A DNA stretch of 64,000 nt from a bacterium D16-51 (GTDB lineage: Bacteria; Bacillota; Clostridia; Lachnospirales; Lachnospiraceae). The DNA is taken from NCBI GenBank assembly GCA_003612285.1, contig RAYE01000019.1, positions 21,316-85,315 on the forward strand, read 5' to 3'. Of this stretch, positions 8,941 through 20,500 are shown piece after piece; positions within the stretch are counted from its first letter, which is position 1, and every line of letters begins with the position of its first letter. The position numbers were made by a program, and so were the translations under genes. The notes below the pieces were generated by a model. The model was given only the letters and a program-made list of their open reading frames with translations, was not told where the DNA came from and searched no databases.

Positions 8941-11900
8941 TGATGAATCTGACCTACGAGAAGAACGGGGATTACATGATACCGATGTTGAAGATGGACG
9001 AGCAGCCGGAGGGGACGCTCACGAAATACGGGCTGATGAGGAAGAATTACTTACAGGAACACAAGAAAGGGATTTACACCGGGCTTCTGCTGAAAGGGAA
9101 GCTGAAAGAGCATCTTCTGACCATTCAGGAGCAGGCGGAGCAGAGGATGGAACTGCTGACCGGGCAGATGATGAAGCAGGAGGGAGTGACGGAAAAACTC
9201 AAGGCAGAGAACCAGATGCTCTGGGTTCAGAAGATGAACAGCATCAGGCACTCGGCGGAGGAAATCGTGCTGAGGGAACTGGTATACAGCCTGTAAATGA
9301 GGAAGAAATAACTGAAAATAAGGAACTGACAGAGCCGGGTAATGGAGAAAGCGCATTATTCGGTTTTTCTTTGTCCGGGATAGAGAAGGGCATCTTGCAG
9401 TTTGATGAATTTATGGCGCATAAATGCCCGGAGATTGCCGGGGTAATGCTTTTTGAGCCGGATAAGGATAAACAGACGGAATATATCAAAAACAGTTACA
9501 GGCACAAGGAATTTACCGAGTTTTATGTAGGGGAGGAAAGAGCCGGGTACAGGGCGGACGAGAACGGTCTGACGGTCTGGAAGGGGAGCTATTTAAACCG
9601 GACAGCGGAAGCAACTGTATCATGGAAAGCTGTGAGGGACAGCATCGCCTTTTACATGGAAAAGGGCGAATATCTGAAAGAAGGGCAGATTCCGCAGTGG
9701 GAAGAACCGAAGGAAACGGAAGTTTACCAGCAGCTTAGTTTATTCCCAACGATAGAGGAACAGATCGGCACAATAGAAGCGGCGCAGGCAGGAGAGGAAT
9801 ATATCATGCCCGCCGCTTTTTCTCTGCCAAAGGAGCAGCTTGAAGCCATTTTACGCACAGGGGGCGGACGGGATAACAGCAGGAGCCGCATTTATGCCAA
9901 GTACCAGCAGGGCAAAACGCCGGAGGAAATGGCGGAGTTTCTGAAAAATGAGTACCGTACTACGGGGAAAGGCTTTGATTTCGGCAGCAATCCCATTTCC
10001 GTCTGGTTCAATGAATCCGGCATGAGCATCGGCTACGGGATGTCCGCAAAGGAAAACCCGGTTGCGGTGATGGGCTGGCAGGAAATAGAGGGCGTTGTCC
10101 GTTCTATGGTGGAGAATGGCTCTTACATGGGCGCAAATGAAGTGTTCCTTGTGGATGCGGTGGAACGCCAGAGGGTGTCAAATGACCTGTTCAATTTCTT
10201 TCGGGACGGTATCGGGGAAATCCCGGAGAGCATACCGATTAAGACTTACAACCACCCGGAGAGCATGACAAACCTCTGCGAGCTTTTATCCACGCAGGAG
10301 GGGCGTGATGTCGTTGCTGGGGAGCTTTCCCACGCAAAAGAGCAGATTGACGCCGGGGAAAAGCAGATAAGGTGGCGGTATGTAAAAAAGCCAGAGCATC
10401 TGCTTTCAGAGATTGCGGATTTAAGCACAGAGAAAACGGAATACCCGGTACAGGACAGCGTGGAGGTGCTGCATGAGGATTTTATCACGCAGGATGAGAT
10501 AGATGAACGTCTGACGGGCGGCAGTAACTTTCAACATGGGCAGTTCCGCATTTATGAGTATTTTATGGAAGGGCATGATAAGAAAGAAAACATTGCCTTC
10601 CTTAAAAATGAATACGGGACGGGCGGCGGTTCTCCCGCCCTAGTCGGTTCAGACCGGAGCGATGAATGGCACGATTCCAAAGGAATTAAATTGGGGAAAG
10701 GCAGGATAGGCGATCCATACGCAAAGGTGCTTTTGAAATGGAACGTGGTGGAGAAGCGCATCAGGGAGCTTGTCAATGCGGATAAATACCTTACGCCGAA
10801 GGGGAAGGAAGCCTTCGCACAATACAAAAAAGAGCAGGCGGAGGAAGCCATGCGCCGGGAGCAGGAAAAGCTGGAGCATGGTATCCGGGTGGAGTGCAAA
10901 GATGCCATAGAAAAAGCGATTGCGGAGAAATTTGACGGTTATATACTTCCGAGGGATACCGCAGAAGGCGTTATCCGGCAGTACGGGAAGGAACGTGTAG
11001 AGATTGTCCTTGCCAATACAATCACGCACTTATCCCATGACGGGCGGTTTTCCCCCAACAATAAGGAATGGGCGAAAAGCCTTGTGCCTTCCGCTGACTG
11101 GCAGACAAGGGATTACATCGTCACGTCCCACCCGGCTGTTTTGGACGGTTTCACCAATCAGGCAAGGCGGTTTATAGAGCGTGACAGAGAACCGGAAAAA
11201 ATGGCTGTACCGGAGCAGGAAGCGGAAATCTCCGGGGAAAATATTCAAAGTCCCGAACCGGAAAGTAAAGCCAGTGAAAGTGAAAAAGCACTGATTGAAA
11301 GGCTTGCGGAAATGTCCGCAGTCGTAAAAATCTGCGGTGCGTTGTCCATGAAGGATGTGGTCGGCTGGAACGAGGATACCGGGGCGGTTGCCATAGAGGA
11401 CGCTGACAGGAGGTTAGAGGGCAGGGCAGTTTATGATACCCTGTTTCTGGAAGCCGCCGATTATGTACTGATGCAGTCATTAAGCGGCAATGCGGAAAAA
11501 GCGGTGGAGATGGATGCTCTGCTGAAGGAAGCACAGAGGTATGCGGCACGTTATGAGAATGAGCCAGAACAGCAGAGGGAAGGACACGCTGCGGAAGTAT
11601 CTGAAGCAAAGCCAACAGAAGAACGCCGGGAGGAAAATCACCCGGATACAGAGCCGGAAAAACGGACAGAAGAACTGGAACAGGAAGAAACAGTACGCTT
11701 TACGGTTACGGGAACTTCGGATGCCTTTACAGAGCCTTATGCGGTATGGGACAGCAAAACGCAGGATTATTATGTAACAGGCGATGGCACAGTGCCGACA
11801 TTTGCCACACCGGGGCAAGCGGATATTTTCTGCCATAAGCTCAATGAAAGTTTACAGACAGAGAATTTACAGGAAACAGGGCAGAAAGAAACAAAAGATT

Positions 11901-14900
11901 CTGCTGAAAAAGATGATTTCTCCGACATTGACACACAGGCTGTCCGGGAAGGTCTGGAAAAAGCCGGGATTGTGGACGGGCAGTTAGTAGATGAAACTGC
12001 CTTAGAAAATGATCCGTTTATCCGGCAGGTCATGGGCGATGTGGAAACGCTGACCGGGGGCAGTCCGCCAGAGCCGGGAAAAGTACCGCAAAAAGAGCCG
12101 GAGATTGATAAAACAGGCGCAGCCAATTACCATATCTCTTTCAATGAAGCGGAGAATACCGGGAAAGGGTTTGCGCCGAAAGAGAAGTTCCGGCAGAACG
12201 TGGAAGCCATACGAACCCTTGAAAGGATTGAAGGTGAACGCCGCACTGCCACACCGGAGGAACAGGAAGTCTTAGCAAAATATGTAGGTTGGGGCGGTCT
12301 TGCCGATGCCTTTGATTCTTCCAAAGCGAACTGGGCGAATGAGTATCAGGAACTAAAGAGCCTGCTATCCCCGGAAGAATACGCTTCCGCAAGGGAAAGC
12401 ACGTTAAATGCCCACTACACAAGCCCGGTCATCATTCAGGCAATCTATGACGCAGTGGGGAAAATGGGATTTACCAGAGGGAATGTGTTAGATCCCGCCG
12501 CTGGCATTGGGAATTTCTATGGCTGTCTGCCGGAGGAAATGTCGGGGAGCAGGCTCTATGGGGCGGAGCTTGACGGGATTACCGGGCGCATCGCAAAGCA
12601 GCTCTATCCCCATGCGGACATTAAAATCACAGGATTTGAAAACACCAATTATCCCAATGACTTTTTTGACGTGGCGGTGGGAAATGTGCCTTTTGGACAG
12701 TATAAAGTGTCTGACAGGCAGTATGACAAGCACAATTTTTTGATACATGATTATTTTTTCGCAAAAACTTTGGATAAAGTACGTCCGGGCGGCATTGTTG
12801 CCTTTGTCACTTCAAAGGGGACTATGGATAAGAAAAACCCGGAGGTGCGGAAATACCTTGCACAGCGGGCGGAGCTATTGGGGGCAGTCCGGCTCCCGAA
12901 CACAGCGTTTAAGGAAAATGCGGGTACGGAGGTCACTTCGGACATTTTATTTTTAAAGAAGCGTGACCGGGTGCTAGACATTGAACCGGACTGGGTGCAT
13001 CTGACGGAAAAAGACGGTATCGTGATGAACCAGTATTTCGCAGACCACCCGGAAATGGTACTCGGCAGAATGGAGATGGTTTCCGGGGCGCATGGCATGG
13101 AAAGCGCCTGCCTGCCGGACACGTCCCTTCCCCTGTCGGCACAGCTTAAAAATGCGCTCTCTTATGTGGAGGGAAGCATCGAGCAGGCGGATTTCAATGA
13201 GATTGATGACGAGCTGGCAAGGGAGAACATACCCGCCGATCCGGAGGTGAAGAATTACAGCTACACCGTTGTGGACGATAAAGTGTATTACCGGGAAAAC
13301 TCCATTATGAAGCCAGTGGACGTATCGGAGAAGGCGGAGCAGCGCATGAAGGGCATGGTGGCGATCCGGGACTGTACGCAGGAACTGATAAACTTTCAGT
13401 TGGACGAATACCCGGAGGATATGATTTTAAACAAGCAGGCGGAATTAAACCAGTTATACGATGATTTCTCCAAGAAATTCGGTCTGCTGAACTCCCAGAC
13501 CAACCGGAGGGCGTTCAATCAGGATTCCAGCTACTGCCTGTTATGCTCCCTTGAAAATCTGGACGATGAGGGGAATTTCATCGGCAAGGCGGATATGTTC
13601 TCGAAACGTACCATTAAAAAGCAGGAAGTTGTGACGAGCGTGGACACAGCCAGTGAAGCACTGGCGGTATCACTTAGCGAGAAGGCGGGCGTGGACTTAG
13701 CCTATATGTCGGAACTTGCGGACAGGAGCGTGGAGGAAATCACAAAGGAGCTTGCCGGGGTAATCTTCCAGAACCCGGTCACAGAGGAATGGGAAACCGC
13801 AGACGAGTATTTAAGCGGGAACGTGCGGGAGAAGCTGTCAGTGGCGAGAACCTTTGCGGAAAACCACCCGGAATACGCCATTAACGTGTCCTCACTGGAA
13901 AGCGTACAGCCGAAGGAGCTGGACGCATCGGAGATCGAGGTGCGTGTGGGCGCAACATGGATTTCTCCCAAATATATTGAGGACTTCATGCGTGAAACCT
14001 TTGAAACGCCGGAGTACCTTTTTGACCGTAACACAATGGGCGTACTTTATTCCAATGTCACCGGGCAGTGGAACGTGAAGGGGAAAAACGCAGACCGGGG
14101 AAATGCCCTTGTCAACATGACTTACGGAACAGGGCGGGCAAACGCCTATAAGATTCTGGAGGATTCCTTAAATTTGCGTGATACCCGTATTTTTGACATT
14201 GTGACGGAGGACGGGAAGGAAAAAAGAGTCCTCAACAAAAAAGAAACCACGCTGGCAAGCCAGAAGCAGGAAGCAATCCGGGAAGCCTTTAAGGACTGGG
14301 TATTTCGTAATCCGGAGCGCAGGCAGGATTTATGTGCAAAATATAATGAGCTTTTCAATTCCACCAGACCGAGGGAATATGACGGTTCGCACTTAAAATT
14401 CCCCGGCATGACGCCGGACATTGTACTCAGACCACACCAGCTTAACGCTGTGGCGCATCAGTTATACGGGGACAACACGCTCCTTGCCCATTGCGTGGGT
14501 GCAGGAAAAACTTTTGAAATGATTGCGGCGGCAATGGAAAATAAAAGATTAGGATTGTGCCAAAAGAGCTTATTTGTTGTGCCGAACCACCTGACGGAGC
14601 AGTGGGCGAGTGACTTTTTGCGCCTGTATCCGGGTGCGAATATCTTAGCGGCAACCAAGAAGGATTTTGAACCCGCCAACCGGAAAAAGTTCTGTTCCAG
14701 AATCGCAACGGGAGATTACGATGCTGTGATTATCGGGCATAGTCAATTCGAGAAAATCCCGCTTTCCACCGAAAGGCAGATGGCGATGATTGAAAGGCAG
14801 ATAGCAGAAATTGAAATGGCTATCGAATCCTTAAAAGCGGAGAATGGTGAGCGTTACTCCATTAAGCAGATGGAAAAGACGAAAAAATCGTTATCTGCAA

Positions 14901-15052
14901 GGTTGAGCCGCCTGAACGATTCCAGCCGGAAGGACAATGTTGTGACCTTTGAGCAGTTGGGCGTGGATCGGCTGTTTGTAGACGATGGGCGTGATATAAT
15001 AGGGACAAATCAGAGGAAACCCAGTAAAATCAAGGGGTCGCAGATGATTTAG
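8870..15052 (+). pseudogene. Methylase/helicase A, body, truncated at the DEAH box
   Basis: About 2,050 residues of an ICE-borne protein with an N6-methylase-like and an SNF2-type helicase domain, thought to act on transferred DNA or against restriction. Order: linker overlapping tnpV (to ~residue 140); three diverged copies of a ~100-residue module with a [18 protein letters not shown] pattern (from ~165, ~300 and ~545); a methylase domain near 1110-1350 ([13 protein letters not shown], then VGNVPFG where NPPY is usual); and helicase motif [12 protein letters not shown] near 1870. The frame runs into foreign sequence after [12 protein letters not shown] (about 14985), losing Glu-Ala-His of the Walker B box and everything beyond. 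Helicase B lacks the triplicated module. Confidence 0.85.
8940..9296 (+). CDS. tnpV: TnpV-like protein nested in helicase gene A
   Basis: A 118-residue protein with the typical TnpV order: [15 protein letters not shown], then [31 protein letters not shown], a long helix, and a [22 protein letters not shown] end. TnpV proteins occur in transposons and ICEs; their function is unknown. The gene lies in the +1 frame relative to the helicase body. A purine-rich GGGGAAAGGGGAAA precedes ATG 8940 (a second ATG is at 8943). In the helicase frame the same DNA encodes a low-complexity Glu/Asp/Gly/Arg stretch. TnpV therefore looks like the constrained product and the helicase frame a disordered linker. 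Confidence 0.8.
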   Translation: MMNLTYEKNGDYMIPMLKMDEQPEGTLTKYGLMRKNYLQEHKKGIYTGLLLKGKLKEHLLTIQEQAEQRMELLTGQMMKQEGVTEKLKAENQMLWVQKMNSIRHSAEEIVLRELVYSL

Positions 15053-15212
15053 TCCTATTATTTTTTGCAACGAAATGGAGCAGACGGTATAGGGCAGGCC
15101 TGTTATATATCAAAATACCTCACATTGCATACGAAGTCAAAAGAATTGTTTTGATGCTGGTTTCGTATTGCCGAAAAGGAGTGGTAAACTGAATATTGTA
15201 ATTTTTTAGGTA

Positions 15213-15265
15213 GGGCTAAATTGACTGATTGGAACATGGTGTTTCGCTGTCGGTTTAGCCCTTTT
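15213..15265 (+). promoter_or_regulatory. Leader hairpin with U tract before first ICE-B gene
   Basis: GGGCTAAA (15213-15220) pairs with TTTAGCCC (15254-15261) across a 33-base loop, followed by TTTT. It stands 34 bp before the first gene, so it could be a terminator for incoming transcription from ICE-A or an attenuating leader. The rest of 15053-15298 shows no gene. Confidence 0.45.
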
Positions 15266-15298
15266 GCATTTTAGCCATAAATAAAGGAGAGGAAAGGT

Positions 15299-15634
15299 AT
15301 GGTTTATTATAAGTGTCTGGAGCATTTTGACAAGTTTGGCGATGCAGAAGTGATTTATTGGGTGGATGTTTCGGGTGTGCCGGAAAGGCTTGTGGATGAG
15401 GCAAAGAGGATAGACGGGGCAGATTATTCCGATGGCTGCTTTGGCGTGTGCATACAGCATGACAGGGAGACAGGAGAATTTGCTGCCATAGAGGACAGTC
15501 CGGGGCAGAACATCTATTACGTTGACAACCTGGGGGAAAAACATTGGTTTGATTATAGCCTTTCGGAGCAGGAGCTGGAACAGATAGCCAGTAAAATCCG
15601 TATTTCCATGAAAGAGGATGGAAGGGAAAATTAG
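15299..15634 (+). CDS. Hypothetical protein, first gene of ICE-B
   Basis: A 111-residue acidic soluble protein with a strong AGGAGAGGAAAGG site before ATG 15299. It reads MVYYKCLEHFDKFGDAEVIYWVDVSG and later GQNIYYVDNLGEKHWFDYSLSE, with alternating short strands and one long helix at the C-terminus. I do not recognise a named family. Neighbours are a 47-residue protein (overlapping by 17 bp, probably coupled) and the parM-like gene. This suggests a leading operon for maintenance of the excised element, but nothing in the protein itself proves that. Confidence 0.7.
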   Translation: MVYYKCLEHFDKFGDAEVIYWVDVSGVPERLVDEAKRIDGADYSDGCFGVCIQHDRETGEFAAIEDSPGQNIYYVDNLGEKHWFDYSLSEQELEQIASKIRISMKEDGREN

Positions 15635-15761
15635 CAGGCATAATCAGGCTTTAAGCAAAATCTATGACCTGGACGATACCATCGACATCAGGAAATATGT
15701 AAGGATGATGGAGGAAAAAGAAAGAGACAACCGGGAAACGGAAAAAGAAAAATGCAGATAA
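15618..15761 (+). CDS. Small charged helical protein
   Basis: A 47-residue frame starting inside the previous gene (MEGKISRHNQALSKIYDLDD) and ending in a very charged helix (EEKEREN-like, RDNRETEKEKCR). It ends 33 bp before the parM-like start. The ribosome binding site AAAGAGG is very close to the ATG, so the start is uncertain. Function unknown. The codon pattern and the tight packing argue that it is real. Confidence 0.5.
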   Translation: MEGKISRHNQALSKIYDLDDTIDIRKYVRMMEEKERDNRETEKEKCR

Positions 15762-15794
15762 GGAGCTGGTTACATGAAAAGGAGGACAGGAAAA

Positions 15795-16721
15795 ATGGAT
15801 AATAAAATAGAAGTAATTGGAATCGACCACGGCTGGTCGGGGATGAAAACGGTGCATGAGGTGTTTACATCCGGCTGCAAGGAAATCAGCACGGAGCCGG
15901 CATTTACAGAGAACCTGCTGGAGTTTGGAGGGAAATATTACAAGATTGGCAGCAGGCGTCTGGAGGTTAAGGACACAAAGGTAACGGATGAAAATTATTA
16001 CATGCTCACACTGGCAGCGGTGGCAAAGGAGTTAAAAATCAGGGGGAAGAAAACAGCCCATGTCCTTCTGGCAGTAGGGCTTCCGCTGACAAGGTTCGGG
16101 GATGAAAAGAAAGATTTTGTTTCTTACCTGTCAAAGAGGAAGGAAGTTGTCTTTACTTTTGAGAAAGAGAAGTACCATATTTTCATTGAGAATGTATGTG
16201 TCTATCCCCAGTGTTATGCGGCGGTGATTGACCGGATTGACAGATTTCCGGAAAAGCAGCTGGTGGTGGATGTTGGCTCATGGACGGTGGATATTATGCC
16301 GCTTATTAACCATCTGCCGGATGAATCAGTGTGCGTGACACAGCCTCACGGGATTATTACCTGCATCCAGCAGATTAACAAGGAGTGCGTGAGGCAGTTA
16401 AACGCAGAGGTGGACGAGTATGATATTCAGAAAGTCATGGTAAATGGAGGGGGCGGACTTCCGGAGAAGTATCATGGGATTATCGTAAAGGAAATCCGTG
16501 ATTACTGCAAACAGATTTACCATAACATCCGGGAGCTTGGCTATAACATGGACCTGACGCAGATTATCTTTGTGGGTGGCGGCGCCGGCGTGATGAAACG
16601 CTTCGGCGGTCTGGAACAGAAAAATATCCAGTACATTGAGGACGTGAAGGCAAACGCAAAGGGTTATGAAATGCTTGGCAATGCCTATCTGGCACAGGCA
16701 CAGAAACGCAGGATTGGATAG
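15795..16721 (+). CDS. parM: ParM/StbA-like actin-family partition ATPase
   Basis: A 308-residue actin-like protein that would polymerize to segregate circular copies of the element. Actin-fold motifs are visible: phosphate-1 IGIDHGWSGMKT (residues 7-18), phosphate-2 LVVDVGSWTVDIM (near 157-169) and the adenosine motif IIFVGGGAGVMKRF (near 259-272). MDNKIEVIGIDHG at ATG 15795 is preferred over an ATG 21 bases upstream because the actin fold begins at once and AGGACAGGA precedes it. The gene is 12 bp upstream of a small DNA-binding-protein-like gene, the arrangement of parM-parR loci. It suggests that ICE-B has an extrachromosomal, replicating phase. Confidence 0.85.
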   Translation: MDNKIEVIGIDHGWSGMKTVHEVFTSGCKEISTEPAFTENLLEFGGKYYKIGSRRLEVKDTKVTDENYYMLTLAAVAKELKIRGKKTAHVLLAVGLPLTRFGDEKKDFVSYLSKRKEVVFTFEKEKYHIFIENVCVYPQCYAAVIDRIDRFPEKQLVVDVGSWTVDIMPLINHLPDESVCVTQPHGIITCIQQINKECVRQLNAEVDEYDIQKVMVNGGGGLPEKYHGIIVKEIRDYCKQIYHNIRELGYNMDLTQIIFVGGGAGVMKRFGGLEQKNIQYIEDVKANAKGYEMLGNAYLAQAQKRRIG

Positions 16722-16733
16722 GAGGGGGTTACG

Positions 16734-17165
16734 GTGGCAAGCGGTGATTTATTCCGGGGGTTCCCGGTGCGGTTCTCCATGAAAAAGACACAGCATGTAA
16801 AAATGCTGGAGAAATTTGAGGACAGGCGGCTCAACGGCGGGAAAGCAAAGAACCAGATTATTATGGACGCACTGGAAATGTACTATAATGCGCTGGAAAG
16901 CGGGAGTGGCGCCAGTGGGGATGAAGCAGTCACGGTACAGGTTCTGGAGCAGAGGCTGTTACAGTTTAGGCAGGAGTTCCGGGATGAAATGATGCAGGAG
17001 CTTCTCCGTATCTTCGCCACTGGCGGCATGGCATGGCGGCAGGCTGCGGCATCCGCCCCCATCGGGGAGCCGGAAAGAGAAGAATTGGAGGAAGAAGGGG
17101 TGGCAGACATCAGCGGGATGCCGGACATTATGGACAAGATTATGGGCTGGAGTGAGAACAGTTAG
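16734..17165 (+). CDS. ParR-like centromere-binding protein candidate
   Basis: A 143-residue protein starting at GTG 16734 behind AGGAGGGGG. Its first ~55 residues (FRGFPVRFSMKKTQHVKMLEKF, GKAKNQIIMDALEMYYNAL) have the strand-helix-helix look of a ribbon-helix-helix domain. The remainder is helical with an acidic tail. Position directly after an actin-like ATPase matches ParR, which binds a centromere of direct repeats. The GATATAG array at 24899-25086 is a possible target. Identification is by context and fold impression only. Confidence 0.6.
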   Translation: MASGDLFRGFPVRFSMKKTQHVKMLEKFEDRRLNGGKAKNQIIMDALEMYYNALESGSGASGDEAVTVQVLEQRLLQFRQEFRDEMMQELLRIFATGGMAWRQAAASAPIGEPEREELEEEGVADISGMPDIMDKIMGWSENS

Positions 17166-17177
17166 GAGGCGGTCATT

Positions 17178-17354
17178 ATGGCAAAGCAGGGAATCATAGG
17201 TATCATTCATTTCATGGGATGGATGTTAAAAGGCATGGCATGGGTTTTGGTACACATTTTGAAACTGGCGCTGGCAGTGCTGGAACTTGCCCTGCTTTTT
17301 GCCGGGAATGTGTTGAAAATAATGCTGCTCATGTTCCATGCCGGGAAATGTTAG
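17178..17354 (+). CDS. Small hydrophobic membrane protein
   Basis: A 58-residue protein beginning MAKQGIIGIIHFMGWMLKGM, with one or two membrane segments (about residues 5-25 and 28-55) rich in Leu, Ala, Val and Met. It has AGGAGGCGG 12 bp before the ATG and follows the ParR-like gene by 12 bp. Function unknown. Tiny membrane proteins are common at this place in ICEs. Between it and the adhesin (17355-17573) I see only a 16-codon frame and the adhesin leader. Confidence 0.6.
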   Translation: MAKQGIIGIIHFMGWMLKGMAWVLVHILKLALAVLELALLFAGNVLKIMLLMFHAGKC

Positions 17355-17573
17355 GGGGCGTTTATGAGAAGGAATGAAAGTTCTGCTTTTATCCGTGGCA
17401 GGATGGCAATCGAATAAGGGAAAGCCAGGTTTGCGGACGGGCTTTATGGGTTGAAAAGGCACGCTGGGATATGCGTGTCTTTTTCATGCACAAATGCCGG
17501 GGGATGCCCGGCGTCTGTGCCGGCAGGGAATATCCGCAGAAAACAGCTTACTATGTATGAATGGAGGATGTAT

Positions 17574-20500
17574 ATGATAAAAAAGAAGTTGAAGCGCATG
17601 ACAGCGCTGGCGCTGGCTCTTGTCCTGATGATGGGGGCGGTACTTCCCACTGCCGCTTACGCCAATGCAACAGGGCAGGATATGGATGCGCTGGCAGACG
17701 ATGCCACAGGCAGCCAGACAGAGACGGCGGACGGCAGCGGGAACGTCCTGGCAGGGGAGGGACAGGATCCGGTGCTTTACAATGAAACGGACAGGCCGGA
17801 CTTGGAACTGGCGGAGATAGCAACGGCAGAGGACATTATCGTGGCAGCCAGCTATGGGTTTGACGTGGAGCAGTCCTTTGACGGGATTTCCTACGATGAA
17901 AAGGCTGTCAAAGTCAGCTATTATGCGGATAAAGGTTCTTTTGACGGGGATAAGCCGGGGGATTACGAAACTTATTACAAGGCAGAGCCGGCAAGCGGCA
18001 AAATACCTTATCTTATCCGTCGGACTATTTCCGTGCGTGAGCCGGAGGCGGCCGTGGAGGAAAGCCGGGAATCCGGGGAAGGGCAGCAGGAAACAAAAGA
18101 GGATGATAGTGGCGGGGAGGAAGAGCCTGGCCCCGGAGAGGGGGAGAGGCAGGTTTCCCCATCGGATGGGGAGAAGGAACAGGAAGAAAATCTTCCCGGA
18201 GAGGCTGGCGTACAGGATTTGTTGTCTGAGGGTGAGATGGAAGCCTTTGGCGCAGGCGATACCATGATGGTCCAGATGGCGTCTGCCCCGGTGTTAAGGG
18301 CAGCGGCAAAATCTTCGGACGGCATGAAAGTGGCGTGCAGCGGCTATGCGAAATACTGCGGACACAGCATGGGCATTAAATATATCTCGGAACCAGGGGC
18401 TTACCAGAACCATCTGGTCTACTGCCTGAACCTGAACAAGAATACCACAAGCGGGGATGTTTCAGCGTCTTCCGGCAAGAGCGGCATTAAGCCGGAGATT
18501 ACGTTCTGCATGGTGAACGGGGCCAGGACACTGAACGGGACCTGCCATAACAGCAAGTATTCCGTGGGCTCTGCGTCAGCGGATTATTTCATTACCGGTG
18601 CGTCCATCCACGTGCTGAACGGGGAAGTAAGGCTGGATTACTACAATAACGGCAGCAGCGTCTACCAGAAAATAGCAGCCCTTGTGGCGGATGCGAAAAA
18701 TTATGATAAGGACAAATACGACGAGGCAACCGGCGTGACAAAGTCCATCACTTATGCGATTTCCCCGAAAAAAACGGAGTGGCAGGACATGGGCGATGGG
18801 CTGTACCGTTCCAAAGAGAAGTTTGTCCGTACAAAAACAGGCAGCATTACAGGCGTGTCCTATAAAATCACGGGGCAGCCGGGCGGCCTGACGGTGGGCG
18901 AGTTAAAAGCGGACGCCAGTGAGATAGAGGATGATTCTGATTTGAAGAAGTATGACATCTGCGTGGCACAGACGGACGCCGACAAGCCTTCCTCCAACTT
19001 TTACCTTTACTGCAATAGGGCGGCAATGGAAAAGATTGTGGCGGCAGACAGCACCATCAAGCTGACAGCAACGGCAAAGTCAAAGGAGAAGGGCGGCAGG
19101 AAATGGACGCCTACGGTGGTGTCGCAGCAGAAGATTACCTTTCTGGAGGAGTTTGAGCCGGGAAGCGTGACTGCAAGCGTCAAGGTGACTTCCAAGTTTA
19201 AGGAGGGCAGGTTTGAGCTGCATAAAACCAATGTGTATAATGGCAGGCCGGTGCCGGGGGCAACGTATTATCTGTATGAGGATGCGGAGTGTACGGATTT
19301 GCTGTGCAAACTTGACAGGACGGATGATAACGGCCTTTCACACACAGGGAAGGAGACTCTGACACAAAGCACTTATTATCTGAAAGAAGTCAGGGCGGCT
19401 TCCGGGTATCAGAAGGATGAGACAGTTTACCCGGTGGGGCTGGAGTATTTTACCCTCTATGACAGTGACGGGAAAGTAACGCAGCAGGGAAAAAAGATGG
19501 AGGTTGTGGAATATCCTGACACGGTGGGCGTCATGGTAAAAAAGACAGACGCAGAATCCGGGAATTTCGTCAAAGGCGCCGGGTTTGCGGTGTTTACGGA
19601 TGCCGGCTGCACACAGCGTGTTTCTGTTGAGGGGGACGGCAAAGCAGAAGTGCCGGTATTTTACTATGATGAAGATTTGGATGTTGCCGCCTCTGCAAAG
19701 TTTGTGAAGACGCAGGATAAATATTATGTGAAAGAGGTTGTTATCCCGGATGGCTACCGTGACGACGGCAAGGTGTGGGAAGTGGCGCCGGACTACGGGG
19801 AAATTTCCGATTTCAGTGCAGAGAACACGCCAATCCGCTGTGACGTGGCGGCAAAAAAGGAGGATAAGGAAACCGGGGCGGAGCCGCAGGGGGATGCGAA
19901 ACTGTCTGGAGCCACCTATGGGCTGTATGCGGCGGAAACCATTGTTTACCCGGACGGCAGGGGGACCGTAACCTATGCGGGGGATGACAACATTACCAGC
20001 ACGCAGGGGACAGATTTTGTGTCAACCGGCGTGCCGGCGGAAAAAGACGCCCTGGTTGCCACGGTTAAAACGGGGGAGCAGGCGGAGTTCAATTTTGGAA
20101 ACCTGTATTTTGGCAATTATTATGTCAGGGAGATTGAGGCAAGCGAGGGGTATCTGCTGGATGAGACCATTTACCCTGTCAACTTCCATGAGGCGCAGGA
20201 CGTCCACCACGACATTTCTCTCAATACAAAGGTGATTGAAACGGTAAAGAAACAGGCCTTTGAGATTATCAAGGTGTCAACCGACGGGGCAGGCACGGAA
20301 ACGGATTATGTCAAGGGTGCGGAATTTACCATTAAATTACAGTCGGATATTGATAAGAACGGCTGGGAGAATGCCAAAACCCATGACGTGCTTGTGACGG
20401 ATGAAAAAGGCTATGCACTCTCAAAAGAGCTTCCTTACGGGAAATATCTGGTAAAGGAAACAAAGGCGCCGAAGGATTTGTATAAGACCAAAGACTTCAC

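Larger units (their letters stand above)
5793..14985 (+). mobile_element. ICE-A remnant: part of a Tn1549/CTn-like conjugative element
   Basis: topB, HTH gene and a giant methylase/helicase gene in the same order and strand as in Clostridial conjugative elements. Both ends are truncations by other elements: IME1 on the left inside topB, and foreign DNA on the right after LFVD of the helicase DEAH box. At least three reading-frame lesions (nonsense in topB, frameshift in the helicase N-terminus, loss of the helicase C-terminus) show that this copy is decaying. It is not simply part of ICE-B, which has its own, shorter helicase homologue. Confidence 0.7.

Noticed and set aside
14946..15052. Helicase A as a complete gene with a divergent end
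   Set aside because: Homology stops sharply inside the DEAH codons and the last ~22 residues resemble nothing, so it is a truncation, not a natural C-terminus.
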